The notes beneath the pieces are model-generated. The model had not been told where the DNA came from. It was given only the letters and a program-made list of their open reading frames with translations, and did no database searches. Shown in pieces: positions 31,691-43,645 of a stretch of DNA of 64,000 bases. Position 1 is the stretch's first letter. Each line of letters starts with the position of its first letter. Origin of the DNA: Takakia lepidozioides (taxonomy: Eukaryota > Streptophyta > Takakiopsida > Takakiales > Takakiaceae); the NCBI GenBank assembly GCA_030704615.1, contig CM060731.1, positions 14,694,001 through 14,758,000 of the forward strand, read 5' to 3'. The position numbers and the translations under genes are program-made.

Positions 31691-34172
31691 TTTTTTTTGT
31701 TTTTTTTTTTTTTTTTTTTTTTCCCCGAATGTGCTAGATTAAGGTGGCGTCTTCTGGGCTGGAATTAAGCTCTAACAGGGGCTGGGAATTTACTGCTCGC
31801 ATGACATTCTCCCCTGGGTCTCGTCAGTCCCACTAGGCCCCATTTTGCCTGGGTTTGATCATGTGGAGGTCAGTTTATCCTTCTGTGCCCCGGGCCATAG
31901 ACCTAAGGGCAGAGGTTACTTCAAGCTTAACCCGTTTTTCTTAAAAACCCGGAAGTCTTGGAATCCCTCGCCATAGTCTGGTCTTCTGCGGGTAATCACT
32001 TTCACTCTCCTACTTTACGTTATCTTGCTAAGCTTAAGGCTACCCTCAAGGAAAGTCAGGAACTTTCCAGATCCTTTGCTCTTTTGAGAGCTCAGAGGGA
32101 AAATTGTTTGCTCAAGTGCCTGGAGGTCTGTCAGCAGCTAATTGAGGAAAAAAGGGAACGCCCCAATACGTTGCTCAATTACAATAGAGCTAAGGCTAAC
32201 CTCCAGGCAATCAAGAAGCACAAAGATGATGCCATGAGGCGAAAGGCGGGGGTCAACTGGTCCTTGAAAGGGGAAAAGATGAATAGGTATTTTTTTTATC
32301 AAAACAAAGCAGCGATCTATGGCTAACTCCATTGCTGCGCTGGTTGACCCTCAAGGGGATGTGCACTATTTAGCTAAAGAGATCTTGGCTGGGTTGGCAG
32401 CGGATTATTTTGCCTCACTTTTTGCTAGGCATGAGCCCTCACCAAACTCCAATGCAACAGCTGATTCCATTCTTCGTGCTGTCCCCGATTCCCTCAGTGC
32501 GGCCGATAAAGAGATGCTTGCTTCTCCCTTTACACTTAGGGAACTTAATGAAACAGTTGACTCTCTCAGCTCAGGTAAGGCGCCAGGCCTGGATGGCCTC
32601 CCTCTTGAATTCCTTAAAGTGATGTGGGGCACGATAGAGATGATTTTCTAGCTATGTCTAATGATATATTGAGCAAAGGGATCATGCCTTCGCAGATTTT
32701 TCTTACCTTGCCCCTCTGTTAAATTCTGAGCATGATCCATGGCCTCTCCCTATCTAGTTGGGAGGAACAGGGGGCTTGCCCTTCCAAGTGTTGTTAGCCC
32801 TCTCTTATTCACCAGATGGAATTCAAGGTTTACGGTTTCTAGCCTCCCCTAATGGGAATCTGTCGGTCCTGTCAATGGGGATTGTTGCCAGATCTGAGGT
32901 CTTCCCCATTAGAGTGATTGATCTGGTGTCAGGGAAAACCAACCCCCTACCCCCCCCGGGATGGTGGAGCAGTGGGCTGCTCAATCTAGTCTATGGGAAG
33001 TGGCAACACTTTCCTAATGCTACCATTAAGTGGAAGTCAATCCAGAAAGACATATGGCGCAAAGATAGAGCCTCTAAGATTTCCGCTTTCCTATGGAAAA
33101 TTGCTAATAGAATCCTCTTTGTGGCGGTCCACTACTTGGACGCCAACCCCTCCTGTAAAATGTGCTTTGGCAACTTTGAGGAGTCGATTGAGCACTGCCT
33201 TGTAAACTGCCCCATGGCTGCTCATGTTTGGAGATTGGTGTTTATCTTTTATTCCAACTGGATGGCAGGTGGTCTGGGAACTCCTTTAATCCAGCTCCTG
33301 CAAGCACGCATGGACTAGATCAGGGACCTAAGTAAAGGTATGATCCTAGGGACGTCTTCAACATGGATGAGACTCAAGGCCATCTTTGGAGTCCATGCTT
33401 TGTCTGGTCCTGCCTCCGTGCTCACACGTTGTGGGCATTGTGGAAGTCTAGATGCGCTTTCATGTATGAGGGGAAATGCCCCAGCATTAGGGCCCTACTC
33501 CATAAATTTTTTGCAGACCTGATGACTGAGGGGTTTAAGGCCTGGGGGTCATTGCTTGCAGCTTGTAACAAGTGTGGTGAAAGGAAATGTCAACAACTCA
33601 TCTTGGATTTTGACCTCTCCTGGGGAAAGAATGACGTTCTCTGCACCCGCACATCCGACCCGACCATTGATTGTAATTATGTCTTCCCCAATCAATGGCA
33701 AATCCCCGATGGAGTCTGAGGAGGTTGAGGTGAACTGGAGGCACCGCAAGCTCAGGATTCCAAGAATTAAGGCTTAGCTGGACTTTGCCCCAGAGGCACC
33801 GTAGTTGGTTCTCTTGGGGTGTAGTGTTCTTTAGCTAGAGGGTTGGTTGTCTCTCTAGGTTTGGGCCTTGTGGCTCTCGTGGGCAGAGCATCCTTTCTGA
33901 CACCCCCCCCCCTTCTTTTGTCTTCTCTTCTCTTCGCCTGGTGTGGCAGTTCTTTTTTCTAGTTCACAGCTCTGGTTCGTTCCCTTACGCGCTTAGAGCT
34001 TCCCTCGCTTGTCGCAATGCCGTTGTTTTACTAAGTATCCCCCATTACACCCTCGCTGCATCTCTCCGGGTAGTTTCCCATGTGTTCACGCCTTCACGGC
34101 CCCCTCATTATTCTCCTTTAATAAATTCCAGGGCCTCAGCCTCTGTTCTGTTATTTATTTAATAAAAAAAAA

Positions 34173-34571
34173 AAACCCATACTCATATGCTGCTTTGAAC
34201 CCACGATCATAATTTGTAAGGTGGACGTGTGCCCTATGTTGGATAGCATATCCTTAATATTTGAAGCAGCTTCGAGTACTCCTATACAACTCTCTCTGGA
34301 TCTAAGTGACCTAATTTTACACAAACACTCCATATTCTTACAGTTTTACCTGAAATACAATATCACGTTAAATATTGCACAATTTATTATTATTATTATT
34401 ATTATTTTGCACAATTCATAGCCACAATTCCATCTTGGCGAATTGTACTTGAGGGAGCCACCACTTTCAGTCCCATTCCAAGCCCTTCTAAATCTTTGAT
34501 AGTGCTGGAATGGAGTTTGCATTTGCACTCATTAATGCATTCTCATTGCCCTGCCAGATGGCCCAGATTGC
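34173..34571. other. No gene seen; (TTA)n microsatellite
   Basis: There is no supported coding sequence. A (TTA)n run at about 34385-34407 is the only marked structure. Confidence 0.5.
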
Positions 34572-34900
34572 CAGTGTTGGGCCGTTTTTCTTAATTTAAA
34601 AGAAACTGGAGAGACGACTACATGCCCTTGATGTGGAAAGTTAACCATTTGTAGAAGATGAAACCAAATCGGATCGAACCAGCGTTGGGCGGTTCTTGCC
34701 TTTGTGAAGGAACCTTCGGTTCTGGTTCCACAAATTTTTGAAGAGACGGTTCCGGATCCAGATCCGGTTATTTTTTTATTAAGGTGGTTCCGGTCCGGTT
34801 CAGGTTCCGACTTTTTAACATGGGGGCGGTTCCGGTTACCGGTTAGTTGCTGGAAAAAAAACACCGGTTCCCGGTTAGGTTCCGGTTCTTTTTTAAAAAT
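34572..34900 (+). mobile_element. hAT terminal fragment(s) related to the element at 18152
   Basis: CAGTGTTGGGCCG at 34572 and CAGCGTTGGGCGG at about 34680 resemble the terminal repeat at 18152. GGTTCCGG-type repeats follow (34745-34890), as in the longer element. No transposase follows, so these are end fragments or deleted copies. Confidence 0.7.
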
Positions 34901-35304
34901 ATATATTTTTTTTTTATTTTTTTTTATTCTTCTGGAAAATTAGATGAACTGATCTGATTGGTCATACTGAATATTCAGACTAAAACCAGGGAATTTTTTA
35001 GTAAAACAGAAGTAAATAAACTTATATGATTTTTGTGATTGTCTTTTATGGTATATATAACAAGTTAAATACGCATGGTCTCCATTAAAAACGGAAAACC
35101 AGAGATTTTATAAGTTTCCGTATAGTGTAGCAAAGAACAACTAAAACAAACTAACTACATAAGGATCTTAATTCAAAATACAAAACAAATTAAACATGTG
35201 TAATTCTATGGTTACCTTTTATGGTGCAGCAAAAGCACAACTAAAAAATACTACATAAATTTGTATTTTTGGGATGATTCTTTGTTGATATAGCATACAA
35301 CAAA

Positions 35305-36020
35305 CTAAATACACGGGATGTACCAGAATTCAGCCAATTCTGCCCCTGGCCATATCTCCTCCCTAGCCAGTGGCCTCATCCTATATCTCAAAGGTAGGAG
35401 AGTTTGATTGAGCAGATGCAATTGACCCAATGACCTGCAGGGGGTTAAGGCTTTGAATACCTTCTCTAGTACTTTTGGGATTTGGTGGGCTAGGACTATC
35501 ATCATTTTAAAGTATTCATCTGAATACTTTAGCCACTCCCCATCCTGCTTGCATGGCATGATTTGGAAATCATCCACTGCTACTGAAGTTGATGCCACCA
35601 GAACACTTGGTAATGGTACGGGGTTTACCTCCTGAGTAGATGGCCCTGTTGTGGCCTATACCAGTGCATGTTGACTTGGTGGTGGTTGTGTTGTTGGTGG
35701 TGTTTGTGCTAGTGTTGTTGTTGTTGATTGTATTGGTGTTTCCTGTTCATGGTCTTGCTCCTCTTGGTCGTCCTCGTTCGTGAGCTCCTCTTGTTCTGGA
35801 ATTGGTGGCAGGAATTCCTCGTGAATGTCTGTCACCAATTTCGCCAATTGACACTTCATTTGTTTTATCATTACCCTATTGAGTTTCTTCATTTCTAGCT
35901 TACACCCTTCACTGAACCATGTTCGGGCCAAGGCTGCGTCTGCTGCATCTAGCGCTGCTTGCAATGTCAACTTCTCCAGCTGCTGCTTCCATTCCTGTTC
36001 GTTGTGTAAGGCAATTTCTT
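35305..36020 (-). pseudogene. Unknown coiled-coil-like ORF with one in-frame stop
   Basis: Minus-strand frames 35970-35656 and 35598-35305 are in the same phase and separated by a stop plus a few codons, and the open sequence continues above 35970 (KEIALHNEQEWKQQLEKL). The N-terminal half is helical and charged (LDAADAALARTWFSEG, EMKKLNRVMIKQMKCQLAKL). It is followed by an acidic run, then a Thr/Pro/Gln-rich linker and a C-terminal helical part. Family not recognised. It may be a retrotransposon gag-like or captured gene remnant. Confidence 0.35.
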
Positions 36021-37009
36021 TCTCTGTGTTGGCTGTGAACAGCCTACTTTCTGCATTTTCCCTTTCTCTTAGCAGTACAGTATTTGCATGAGAGCCATTT
36101 GGTTCCCTGGTCTTTGGTAGTCCTCAGCTGCATAAACCTAGTAAGTATGCTTGTATGCTTCACTTCTCCTTTGCTTTGCTGGAGGTGGCCTGTTGGTGGT
36201 GATGGTGCACAGTTCTCTTCCCCAATCGCTCAAGGTGCTTTTGGTGATTAGGGTTCTTTTTTGCTTTATGTCTTTCTCTCTTGCTTTTTGAGGTTCTTAG
36301 TTGACATCAATGACAAGTGTAGGGGTCTGTGATTCACCTGGGGTTCCACAATCCTCACTAACCTGTTGGTTTTTGTGGGGCTTGTGATGGGACCAGGTGA
36401 GGATCCCTACTTGCTTTGAATTCTCTTGAGCTTGCAGATAAGGATGTGAGCAAATGGAACATACCCTGTGTGGCGTCATGACTTGGCTGCTGCCTGCAGC
36501 CCCGATTTCGGCCCGCTTGCTCCCGGTTTGACATGTTGATGCTTATTTTTTACCTATGTTTTGCTGCCATTGATGGAGCATTTCGGCCTGGCACGCCTAT
36601 CTCTTGAAGCACAACATCTGAATCTTACCCTGTCTTGAATCTTTGACAGCATTGCTTGTGGATTCTTGGACTAGGTACAATTTTGGCCTTAAAGAGGAAT
36701 GATGGTTTAAGGGTAAAGGCATTAGTGGCTGTTAAGTTCTAAGGAAGAGGAGGCTCTATTTTTTAAAGATGGCGGCCTGATACGGCAATGACAAGCCTCA
36801 TTCAGGCCTGGATTTGATGTGGAATGGAGTATAGTGAGGTTCTATTTGCCAAACATGGCATTAGCCTCCTGGGAAACAGTGGTGGTAAGCTCTAATGGAC
36901 CTTGGCCAGTGATTAGTTGCCTCATTTTTCCATCAGAACAGCTACTTGCATTGTATGATTTATTTTGACCAAGTGGGCTTGGTCTCGGGCACTCAAAATG
37001 TATGTGTGT
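36021..37009. other. No gene seen
   Basis: Only short frames without domains. T-rich and G/T-rich non-coding sequence leads into the 190-bp tandem array. Confidence 0.4.
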
Positions 37010-37690
37010 CCATATCTTGATGCTGTAACATGACAGGCCTTTCTTCCATGGCAAAATGTCTTACATGATGCATATCTTGGGGCAATTGTACATGGTGTAG
37101 AATGAAGTTGCAGTATGTTTTGTCATGCCCAAAGTGGGTCACTTGGTTGCATGTTTGGAGTCTAATTAACTGCAGGCTGGTCCAGCAAGATTCATGTGCA
37201 CATAGGCCTTGATCAATCTGTACAATGGCAGGCTCTTCTTACCTACCCAGAAGGCCTTGCACGATGCACGTCTTGGGATACTTACAATTGGCCAAACATG
37301 AAGCTGCAATATGTTTTGTCATGCCCAAGGAGTTTACTTGGTTGCATGCTTGAAATCGGATTAATTGCAGGCTGGTCCTTCAAGGTACTTGTATGAACAT
37401 ATCCTAAATCTGTAGTAGAACAGGCTGTTCTTACCTACCCACGGAGCTTTACATGATGCATGTCTTGGGGTACCTACAAATGACAAAGAGTGAAGCTACA
37501 ATGTGTTGTCATGCCCAAGAAGATTACTTGGTTGCATGTTTGAAATCTGGTAAATTGCAGGCTGGTCCTTCAAGGTGCTTGTATGAACATACCTTGAATC
37601 TATAGCAGGGCAGGCTGTTCTTACCTACCCAAGGAGCCTTGCATGGTGCGTGTCTTGGGTTACTTACAGGAATTTGAACATGCTGCAGCA
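37010..37690 (+). repeat. Tandem array, unit about 190 bp, about 3.5 copies
   Basis: The anchor TGTCATGCCCAA occurs at 37121, 37317 and 37507 (spacings 196 and 190). A fourth unit is truncated after the GTCTTGGGTTACTTACA segment near 37660. Shared blocks include CAGGCTGGTCC, CAGGCTCTTCTTACCTACCC and TGCACGTCTTGGG. Copies have diverged by substitutions and small indels. Confidence 0.85.
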
Positions 37691-38071
37691 ATCTGATTTT
37701 TCAGTACACAAGATGTTTGCTTATATGCTTGTCTTGTTGTCATGACTTGTACATAAACAAACCCCACCCTCCCACCCTGTTTTATTAGGAATGATTAGGG
37801 TGAAATCAATTGGGAAGTCATGACAAGAATGGAAGTGCCAAAATCGACATGGTACGTACGGACGGAATAGCATAACACCCTGATGACAAAAACTGGCTCA
37901 CTCACAAACCACAGGAGCAACCAGACAGTGATGACAACATGAACAAGAAGTTGTCACCACGGTCATCACAATCCTGGGACGCACTTCCCAACCAGTAGAC
38001 AGGAATGCCACCACCCTATATCCCCAAGAGACACAACAAACACCGGAACTGACGAAATTGTCCGGACATCA

Positions 38072-38372
38072 TCTCAAAATATATCTTGTTTGTCTTGAAT
38101 ACTGTTTGACTGTATGAACAAAGAGGCTTCAGCCTTTTCGACTAAGACCTTTTTAGCTGATGAGACTGCAGGTTGGGCTTAATTAGTAGGATTAAGCAAC
38201 CTACAGAGATGTTGATTCATACAACTACCATGGTTTAGCTATCCTTCAAACGATTACTCTGTAATCGTTTCCGAAGGCATATCGTCGGACTACCTCTGTT
38301 GCAGGTCTTGGGAAATGAGCTGTAGTGTTGAGAGTCTATTTTGTCTGTCATAAACCAGCGGTTAACAGGTTT
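38072..38372 (+). repeat. Truncated LTR fragment matching the 3' third of the LTR at 40647
   Basis: About 300 bp match 41229-41526 closely, from TCTTGTTTGTCTTGAATA through ACGGTTAACA-like AGCGGTTAACA. The upstream part of the LTR and any internal region are missing. After 38372 unrelated sequence follows. Confidence 0.85.
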
Positions 38373-39219
38373 TACTAGGATAAGGGTTTACTAAGACTGT
38401 AGGGGTTTTGGTTTAAGTTAGAAATGGACAAACAAACATGGAAGACTCCACTCGCTAGACATAGACTCGCTTAGAGGAGGAAAAGGAGGAGAACATGAGA
38501 GGTATAAGTTAACGAGTGGCAAATTGAAAAGTATGGCAATAATGATAGGGTAAGGGTCCTCTTAGTGGGAGACCTCAGTTGGAGACTTGGCTTGAGTCAA
38601 GTCCAAGCATTGAGAGACGGATTGGAATTGGCGCAATGACGGGACATTGGAAAAAAACTTTTAGACCGGATTGGAAAAGAAAGACTCCAGGGGTTGTGCC
38701 AGCATTTTTTATTTTTTTTGGGTGCATTGTCTGTTTTGTAAGCCAGAATCCCCCACACGAATATTTGTAGATGAACGGAATGTACAACAGTGCTGAGTCC
38801 AGCACTCCAAAAGAAAAGATCGAGAACGTCCACTGGCCACTCGAGGTTCAGTGCGACAGAAAAAGAAAACATGAAGGATCCCCCAACGCAAACACGAAGG
38901 GAAAAAAACATAAAGAATTTTTTTAATCTTAAAATGAAGGACCGGAAATGACCTCAACATTTAGTCCACGGACGGAAAGTGGTTCGCAAGACGGTAACCT
39001 TTAGGTATCTGACTGAAGGTTAGCCTTCTCCAAATTCGCGCGCGCCTTCACTGCTTCCACCGCTGTAATTCTTTTGGTGCTATTTCTTGTCATATTTTTT
39101 CGTGGCGGCATTGTCTACATGACATTGTTCACGTGGATCCATTGAGCAGGATCTGACGGGTTGTACTCCCAAACCTTTGACTAACAGTCCCTGTACCTCT
39201 CCAAGTCGGAGGGGTTACC

Positions 39220-39865
39220 TCATTTCTTCGGTCTCCACCACTCTACCTTCACTTTCTTAAAATTAGGATCCTCCCTTTCTCGGATGACATCTGAAATTGC
39301 CATTCCCATCCAGACCGGGCACGTCGTTGGGTCATGAGGGCGAATGAGCACAAAAAACCCTTTCTCAATATCCTTGAACGGATTCAACAGTATCCTTGGA
39401 CGCTCGCACCTCGGGCCACAGTAAGGTTTTAGAACTTTATCCTCATCTTCCATATCATGCACTATATGTGGTTGGATGCCATCCCTCCGATGGTTTGAGG
39501 ACCAATTTGTTTTCGACCAGAATCCCTCAAGAAGCTGAATACGCTCCAGAATTTCCTGCATTGGCTTTATCCAGTTCGGCGAGAGTATTTCCCCGGTATT
39601 GGTCGTATTGTTCCATTACACCTCGGTAATGATCGTCAAGCAACATTCATTTGGTCCAAAAATCTTTGAATTTCTTAATACCATTTTTTATGAAGGACTG
39701 TTTTTCAGAGGAGTCATCCCCGACTCCCCATATCGGTCTTCTTGGAATGGCATCTGGGTTTCCTTTAGGGAGATTTGGAGTCCCGTCAGGGTTGGACTTC
39801 CACATATTAACCCTGGAGTTTTTAAGAAGCCACTTCGAATCAGTAGCTGACTTCTTGTACTTCAT
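39220..39865 (-). pseudogene. C-terminal part of a DUF7869-type gene
   Basis: Minus-strand frame 39865-39647 reads MKYKKSATDSKWLLKNSRVN and MWKSNPDGTPNLPKGNPDAI, matching from memory the C-terminal pattern of plant proteins with a DUF7869 domain. The second frame, 39561-39220, has FVLIRPHDPTTCPVWMGMAI and ends KVKVEWWRPKK, a module I associate with the same proteins. The two frames are in different phases, so there is a shift or an intron near 39600. The N-terminal and central parts appear at 45583-46995 in the same orientation. Family assignment is from recall, not from a search. Confidence 0.5.
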
Positions 39866-39879
39866 AAGTTTAGGGTGCT

Positions 39880-40646
39880 AAGGGTCAGGCTTAAGCTTAG
39901 GGTAAGGATTAAGGGAAGGGTAAAGGGAAGGGTAAGGGTTTAGGGTTTAGGGTTTGGATTTAGGGTAGAAAGGGACAAACAAATATGGAAGACTCACACA
40001 TGGTAGTACAATAACTTGGTTTGGAGTGTAAGTAGGGTAGTACACTAACTTGGTTTTAGGTATATGGTAAGCTTAGGGTAAGGATTAAGGCCAGGGTAAA
40101 CGGGAAGGGTAAGGGTTTAGGTTTGGATTTAGGGTAGTACACTAAGGTTTTGGGTATATGGTAAGAGTAATGGTTTAGGGTACTAAGGGCTTAAGCCTAT
40201 GGAAGGATTAAGGGAAGGGTAAAGCGAAGGGTATGGTAAAGGTACAAATGGACAAACAAATATGGAAGACTCGCACTCACTAGAACTTGGTGTGTATGGT
40301 AAAAAAACGAAAATAAAAATGGAGAAATGTTCAAATATTATGGAAGAGTCATTGAGACGGACAAGTATTTAAATTAACGACTCGTCGTTGGAACCTGGTC
40401 TTAAGATACATAGAAAGCATACTAGTATGCAAAGGTAAGTGCAAGTGAATCCAAAACAAACAAGAAAAGTAGTGCAAAAAAGAAGGGAGAAGAGATTTGG
40501 ATTACCATAAGGTCCATAACCATTATTGGTTATGGTATGGATAGTACAATCTTATTTGCAAAAGGTATGGTAAGGGTTTAGGGATAAATGCTTAAGGGTC
40601 TTTTATAATAAAGGGTTTAGGGTAAAGGGTTTTGATAATGGCTAAG
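39880..40646 (+). repeat. Telomere-like TTTAGGG/AGGGTAAGG degenerate repeats
   Basis: AGGGTTTAGGGTTTAGGG occurs at about 39936-39953, surrounded by degenerate GGGTAAGG, TTAGGGTA and GGTTTAGG units out to about 40640. TTTAGGG is the usual plant telomere repeat. Two larger sub-blocks repeat GACAAACAAATATGGAAGAC (39971 and 40252; a related one at 38430). No gene is seen. Confidence 0.75.
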
Positions 40647-41526
40647 TGTCAGTACCACGAGGGCAGGACAGCTGAAGCCATGAGGGTATATGGTGGGTAG
40701 TGAATTACTTCACACTACTTAGCCACAAAGCAGAAAAGGCTAAGCGCTCGGCACTTAGCAGTAGCGGAACACACTACCACGAGGAGCAGCAGCGGGTAGG
40801 GTAGCAGCCGTGGGCCGTGAACCACAATATCACACGGCCACGGTAACATAGGCTTTACTAATAGAAGAAGTAGTGAAGGGCCGTGGACCATGTACCACTA
40901 TGGCATACGACCACAAGTCACGACCAATACCACGGGCCAATTTTTGGCAAACCCTTTAGGTTGCGTAGGCAGTTAGGCAACGGTCATTAACGACTGCACG
41001 TTGTAACGGCTCTTTCGAGCATATTATAAAAGGGTTGCACGCATTTTAGAAGGTATCAGTGATCAGTGTGTATCCAATAGAATAAGAGTGATTCAATGTG
41101 TACTTGTGATATGATGTGATGAACTCTGAAGTAAAGCCATACTATTCCAAGTATCTCTATGTAGAGTGATTGTGAGATGGAGAGAATGTGCATTATGAGA
41201 GAACGTGAGATAGTGAGAATGTGCATCATCTCAGAATAGATCTTGTTTGTCTTGAATATTGTTTGACTGTATGAACAAAGAGGCTTCAGCCTTTCCGACT
41301 AAGATCTTTTTAGCTGATGAGACTGCAGGTTGGGCTTAATTAGTAGGATTAAGCAATCTACAGAGATGTTGATTCATACGACTACCATGGTTTAGCTATC
41401 CTTCAAACGATTACTCTGTAATCGTTTCCGAAGGCATACCGTCGGACAACCGCTGATGCATGTCTTGGGAAATAGGTTGTAGTGTTGAGAGTCTGTTTTG
41501 TCTAAGTCATAAACCAACGGTTAACA
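40647..41526 (+). repeat. 5' LTR of LTR element H (plus strand)
   Basis: The LTR starts TGTCAGTACCACGAGGG and ends ACCAACGGTTAACA (880 bp, TG..CA). The primer site TGGCGACCATACTGGGGA follows after two bases (41529-41546). A TATAAAAG box lies at about 41024 (ATTATAAAAGGG), a reasonable core promoter for the element. The 3' third is shared with 38072-38372. Confidence 0.85.
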
Positions 41527-43645
41527 TTTGGCGACCATACTGGGGACTAACGGTATGTTGAGTTCAAGTGAACTCAAGGAAGGATGGCTACTTAGTGATT
41601 TTTTGAAATCACAAAAGAACGAGTCAACGGAAGTAGGGGAATGGAAAGCATTCCTGAAAAAATTTCATGGCTTACCAGTAGCAATACAACAGAAGATTTT
41701 TTCTTTCAATTGCAAAAGAAGATGACAAATAGGGATTAAAGGGAGGAGTTATGAGTATTACACGAGCACCTTGGGAATGTAGAATCAGAAGTGAAAAGTG
41801 GTTGTCTCATCTAGCTTTATTGATTACTCTAATCCCAATCAGAAAAGTTTGCTACACTAGTTATATTTTCAGGGAAGGATGTTCAAATTATGAATATTGT
41901 TATATGATCATAGAAGCAGTAGAGTACTGGATACCCAAAGACTTGTTACAAGTCAGCTACACTGAGAAAGACAAATCGTATTATTGTGTCCATTAAAATA
42001 TTTTCAACCTCAGATTTCATCATTTCAATAAATTCAAGATTGGTGATCAATCAGTAAAGGAAAATTAAGTCGTTATACGGATTTTGGCAGAATTGGAGAA
42101 AGGGTAGAGACCACTATAATTTTCTTTACTGACATACCAAGGCTTATTTAAGGGTGCTGAAAAGGAATTTTGTATATGATGTGCGAATGAATGAGGAAAA
42201 TAAGGAAAAAACTAAGCAAGACAGAGCTGAAAGAATAGAGAAATATGCTGCAGAAAAGGAAGCTCGGTTGATAAAAGAGTTCCCGGAATTACAAATTCCC
42301 GGAATATTATTCAAGGAGAGGCGTCAAGACAAACTGACATTGATAAACCAGAAGATCAGGAAATTAGATCTCCGGAAAGTGAGAACACTACACCAGAAGG
42401 AGTTGCAAGTAATGCACTTAGCGAATGGTTACCACAAGAAAGATCTGAAGGACCTTCTACAGTAATAAGTCCAAATCGAGGTTTTGCTGAAATATTGGAA
42501 GAAAAGTTTGAGAATATTCTGAGTGAAGAAGGTGAGAGAAGTGAAACTGCTTCTCCAGAAAGGATAACCAGAACTGCACTCAAAGCTTTTAAAGATTCAT
42601 TAAACTTAGTGGGGACAGCAGTTGGAAGACGACTATCTTTAGGATAAGGACCCCTAGTTTTGAATCATTGTTTGGAAGACAAACACTAACAACACCACTA
42701 GTCTTGACAATCCCAACACCAACACCAACACAGCCAGCAGCAGCTGGACCATTTCAATTTGGACAGTTGGTTGCACCAGCAACACCAGTTGTACCAGCAG
42801 CACCAATGGCTTTAGCAGCAAGCAAAACTAGACCGCCGTTTCCTTCATATGATGGGAAATCTGATCCGGATATCCATCTCAATCAATTTGAGAACAGGTG
42901 CACCATTGACAATGAAATAACAGACCAGGAAAAGATCCAATTATTTCCTTGTTCAATGGCCAGAAAATGCATTGAATGGTTGACAACCTTTCCAGCCAAT
43001 CACTTTGCGAATTGGGCGGATATGAGGGCAACATTCCAACAACGATATAGGTCCAACAAATCCACGTCTGAAATCTTCACAGGATTACAGAACCTGAGAC
43101 AGAAAAAGAAAGAATTGGGGCCGAATATGAAGTAGGGCCCGAGCAGAAGATTTTATTCGCCCAAACTCCAACACAAGTTGAAGATCTGGAGGGCTGAACA
43201 CCCAAGGAGAACCGAGTACTCCGATAACGGAAGATCCTGATAAAGAAGCTATGGACACACCTCAACACCCTGCCCGTTTTTATCAAGAAAGAGAAGAGGA
43301 CATTAACATTAATGAAGTACCTGCCACGATTGCAACCATCGGACAGGAGATTGCAGGATGGACAGTCACAGAAGAAACTCAATTGATTCAAGTAAATCTT
43401 GGAACAATAGAAGAACCACAGATAATATGAGTAAGTGCAGGTCTTGAAGAATCATTTCTACAAGAAGCCCTGCATTATTCACGGAATACAATGATGTATT
43501 TGCTTGGAACTACAAAGATTTGAAGGGCATACCTTCCAACATCTGTCAGCACCGAATTGAATTGGAAGTTGATACAAAACCAGTTCGTCAGAACCGTTAC
43601 AGAATGAACACCAACTATGCAGCTAAAGTTTGGGAAGAAATCTCT
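41527..43645 (+). pseudogene. Internal 5' half of LTR element H: leader ORFs, gag, start of pol
   Basis: After the primer site come short frames (41528-41725, 41751-41996, 42154-42465) encoding an N-terminal gag-like leader (WIPKDLLQVSYT, ERIEKYAAEKEARLIKEFPE). The gag core is at 42668-43135 (FPSYDGKSDPDIHLNQFENR, FANWADMRATFQQRYRSNK). A pol start follows at about 43490-43640 (DLKGIPSNICQHRIELEVDT, YAAKVWEEI). Frameshifts and stops separate the parts, and the reading ends where the sequence turns into a minus-strand element. Reverse transcriptase and everything after are missing. Confidence 0.75.

Larger units (their letters stand above)
30481..34172 (+). mobile_element. Decayed LINE (endonuclease, partial reverse transcriptase, zinc finger, poly-A)
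   Basis: The order is endonuclease remnant (WILAGDCNMTDRPTDRLDSH, FTWTNNRMP) at 30510-30820, an interruption of about 0.9 kb (30940-31870), linker region (31958-32326, NWSLKGEKMNRYFF), the start of the reverse transcriptase (LSSGKAPGLDGLPLEFLKVM) ending near 32650, then directly the C-terminal part (32758-33720) with zinc finger CKMCFGNFEESIEHC. The palm with the catalytic YADD is missing, a deletion of several hundred bases. The tail AATAAAAAAAAAAAA at about 34160-34172 marks the 3' end. This family differs from the minus-strand LINE in LCB1. Confidence 0.8.

Noticed and set aside
31555-31742. Phe-rich hydrophobic frames suggesting membrane peptides
   Set aside because: They arise from T-runs in a duplicated non-coding block.
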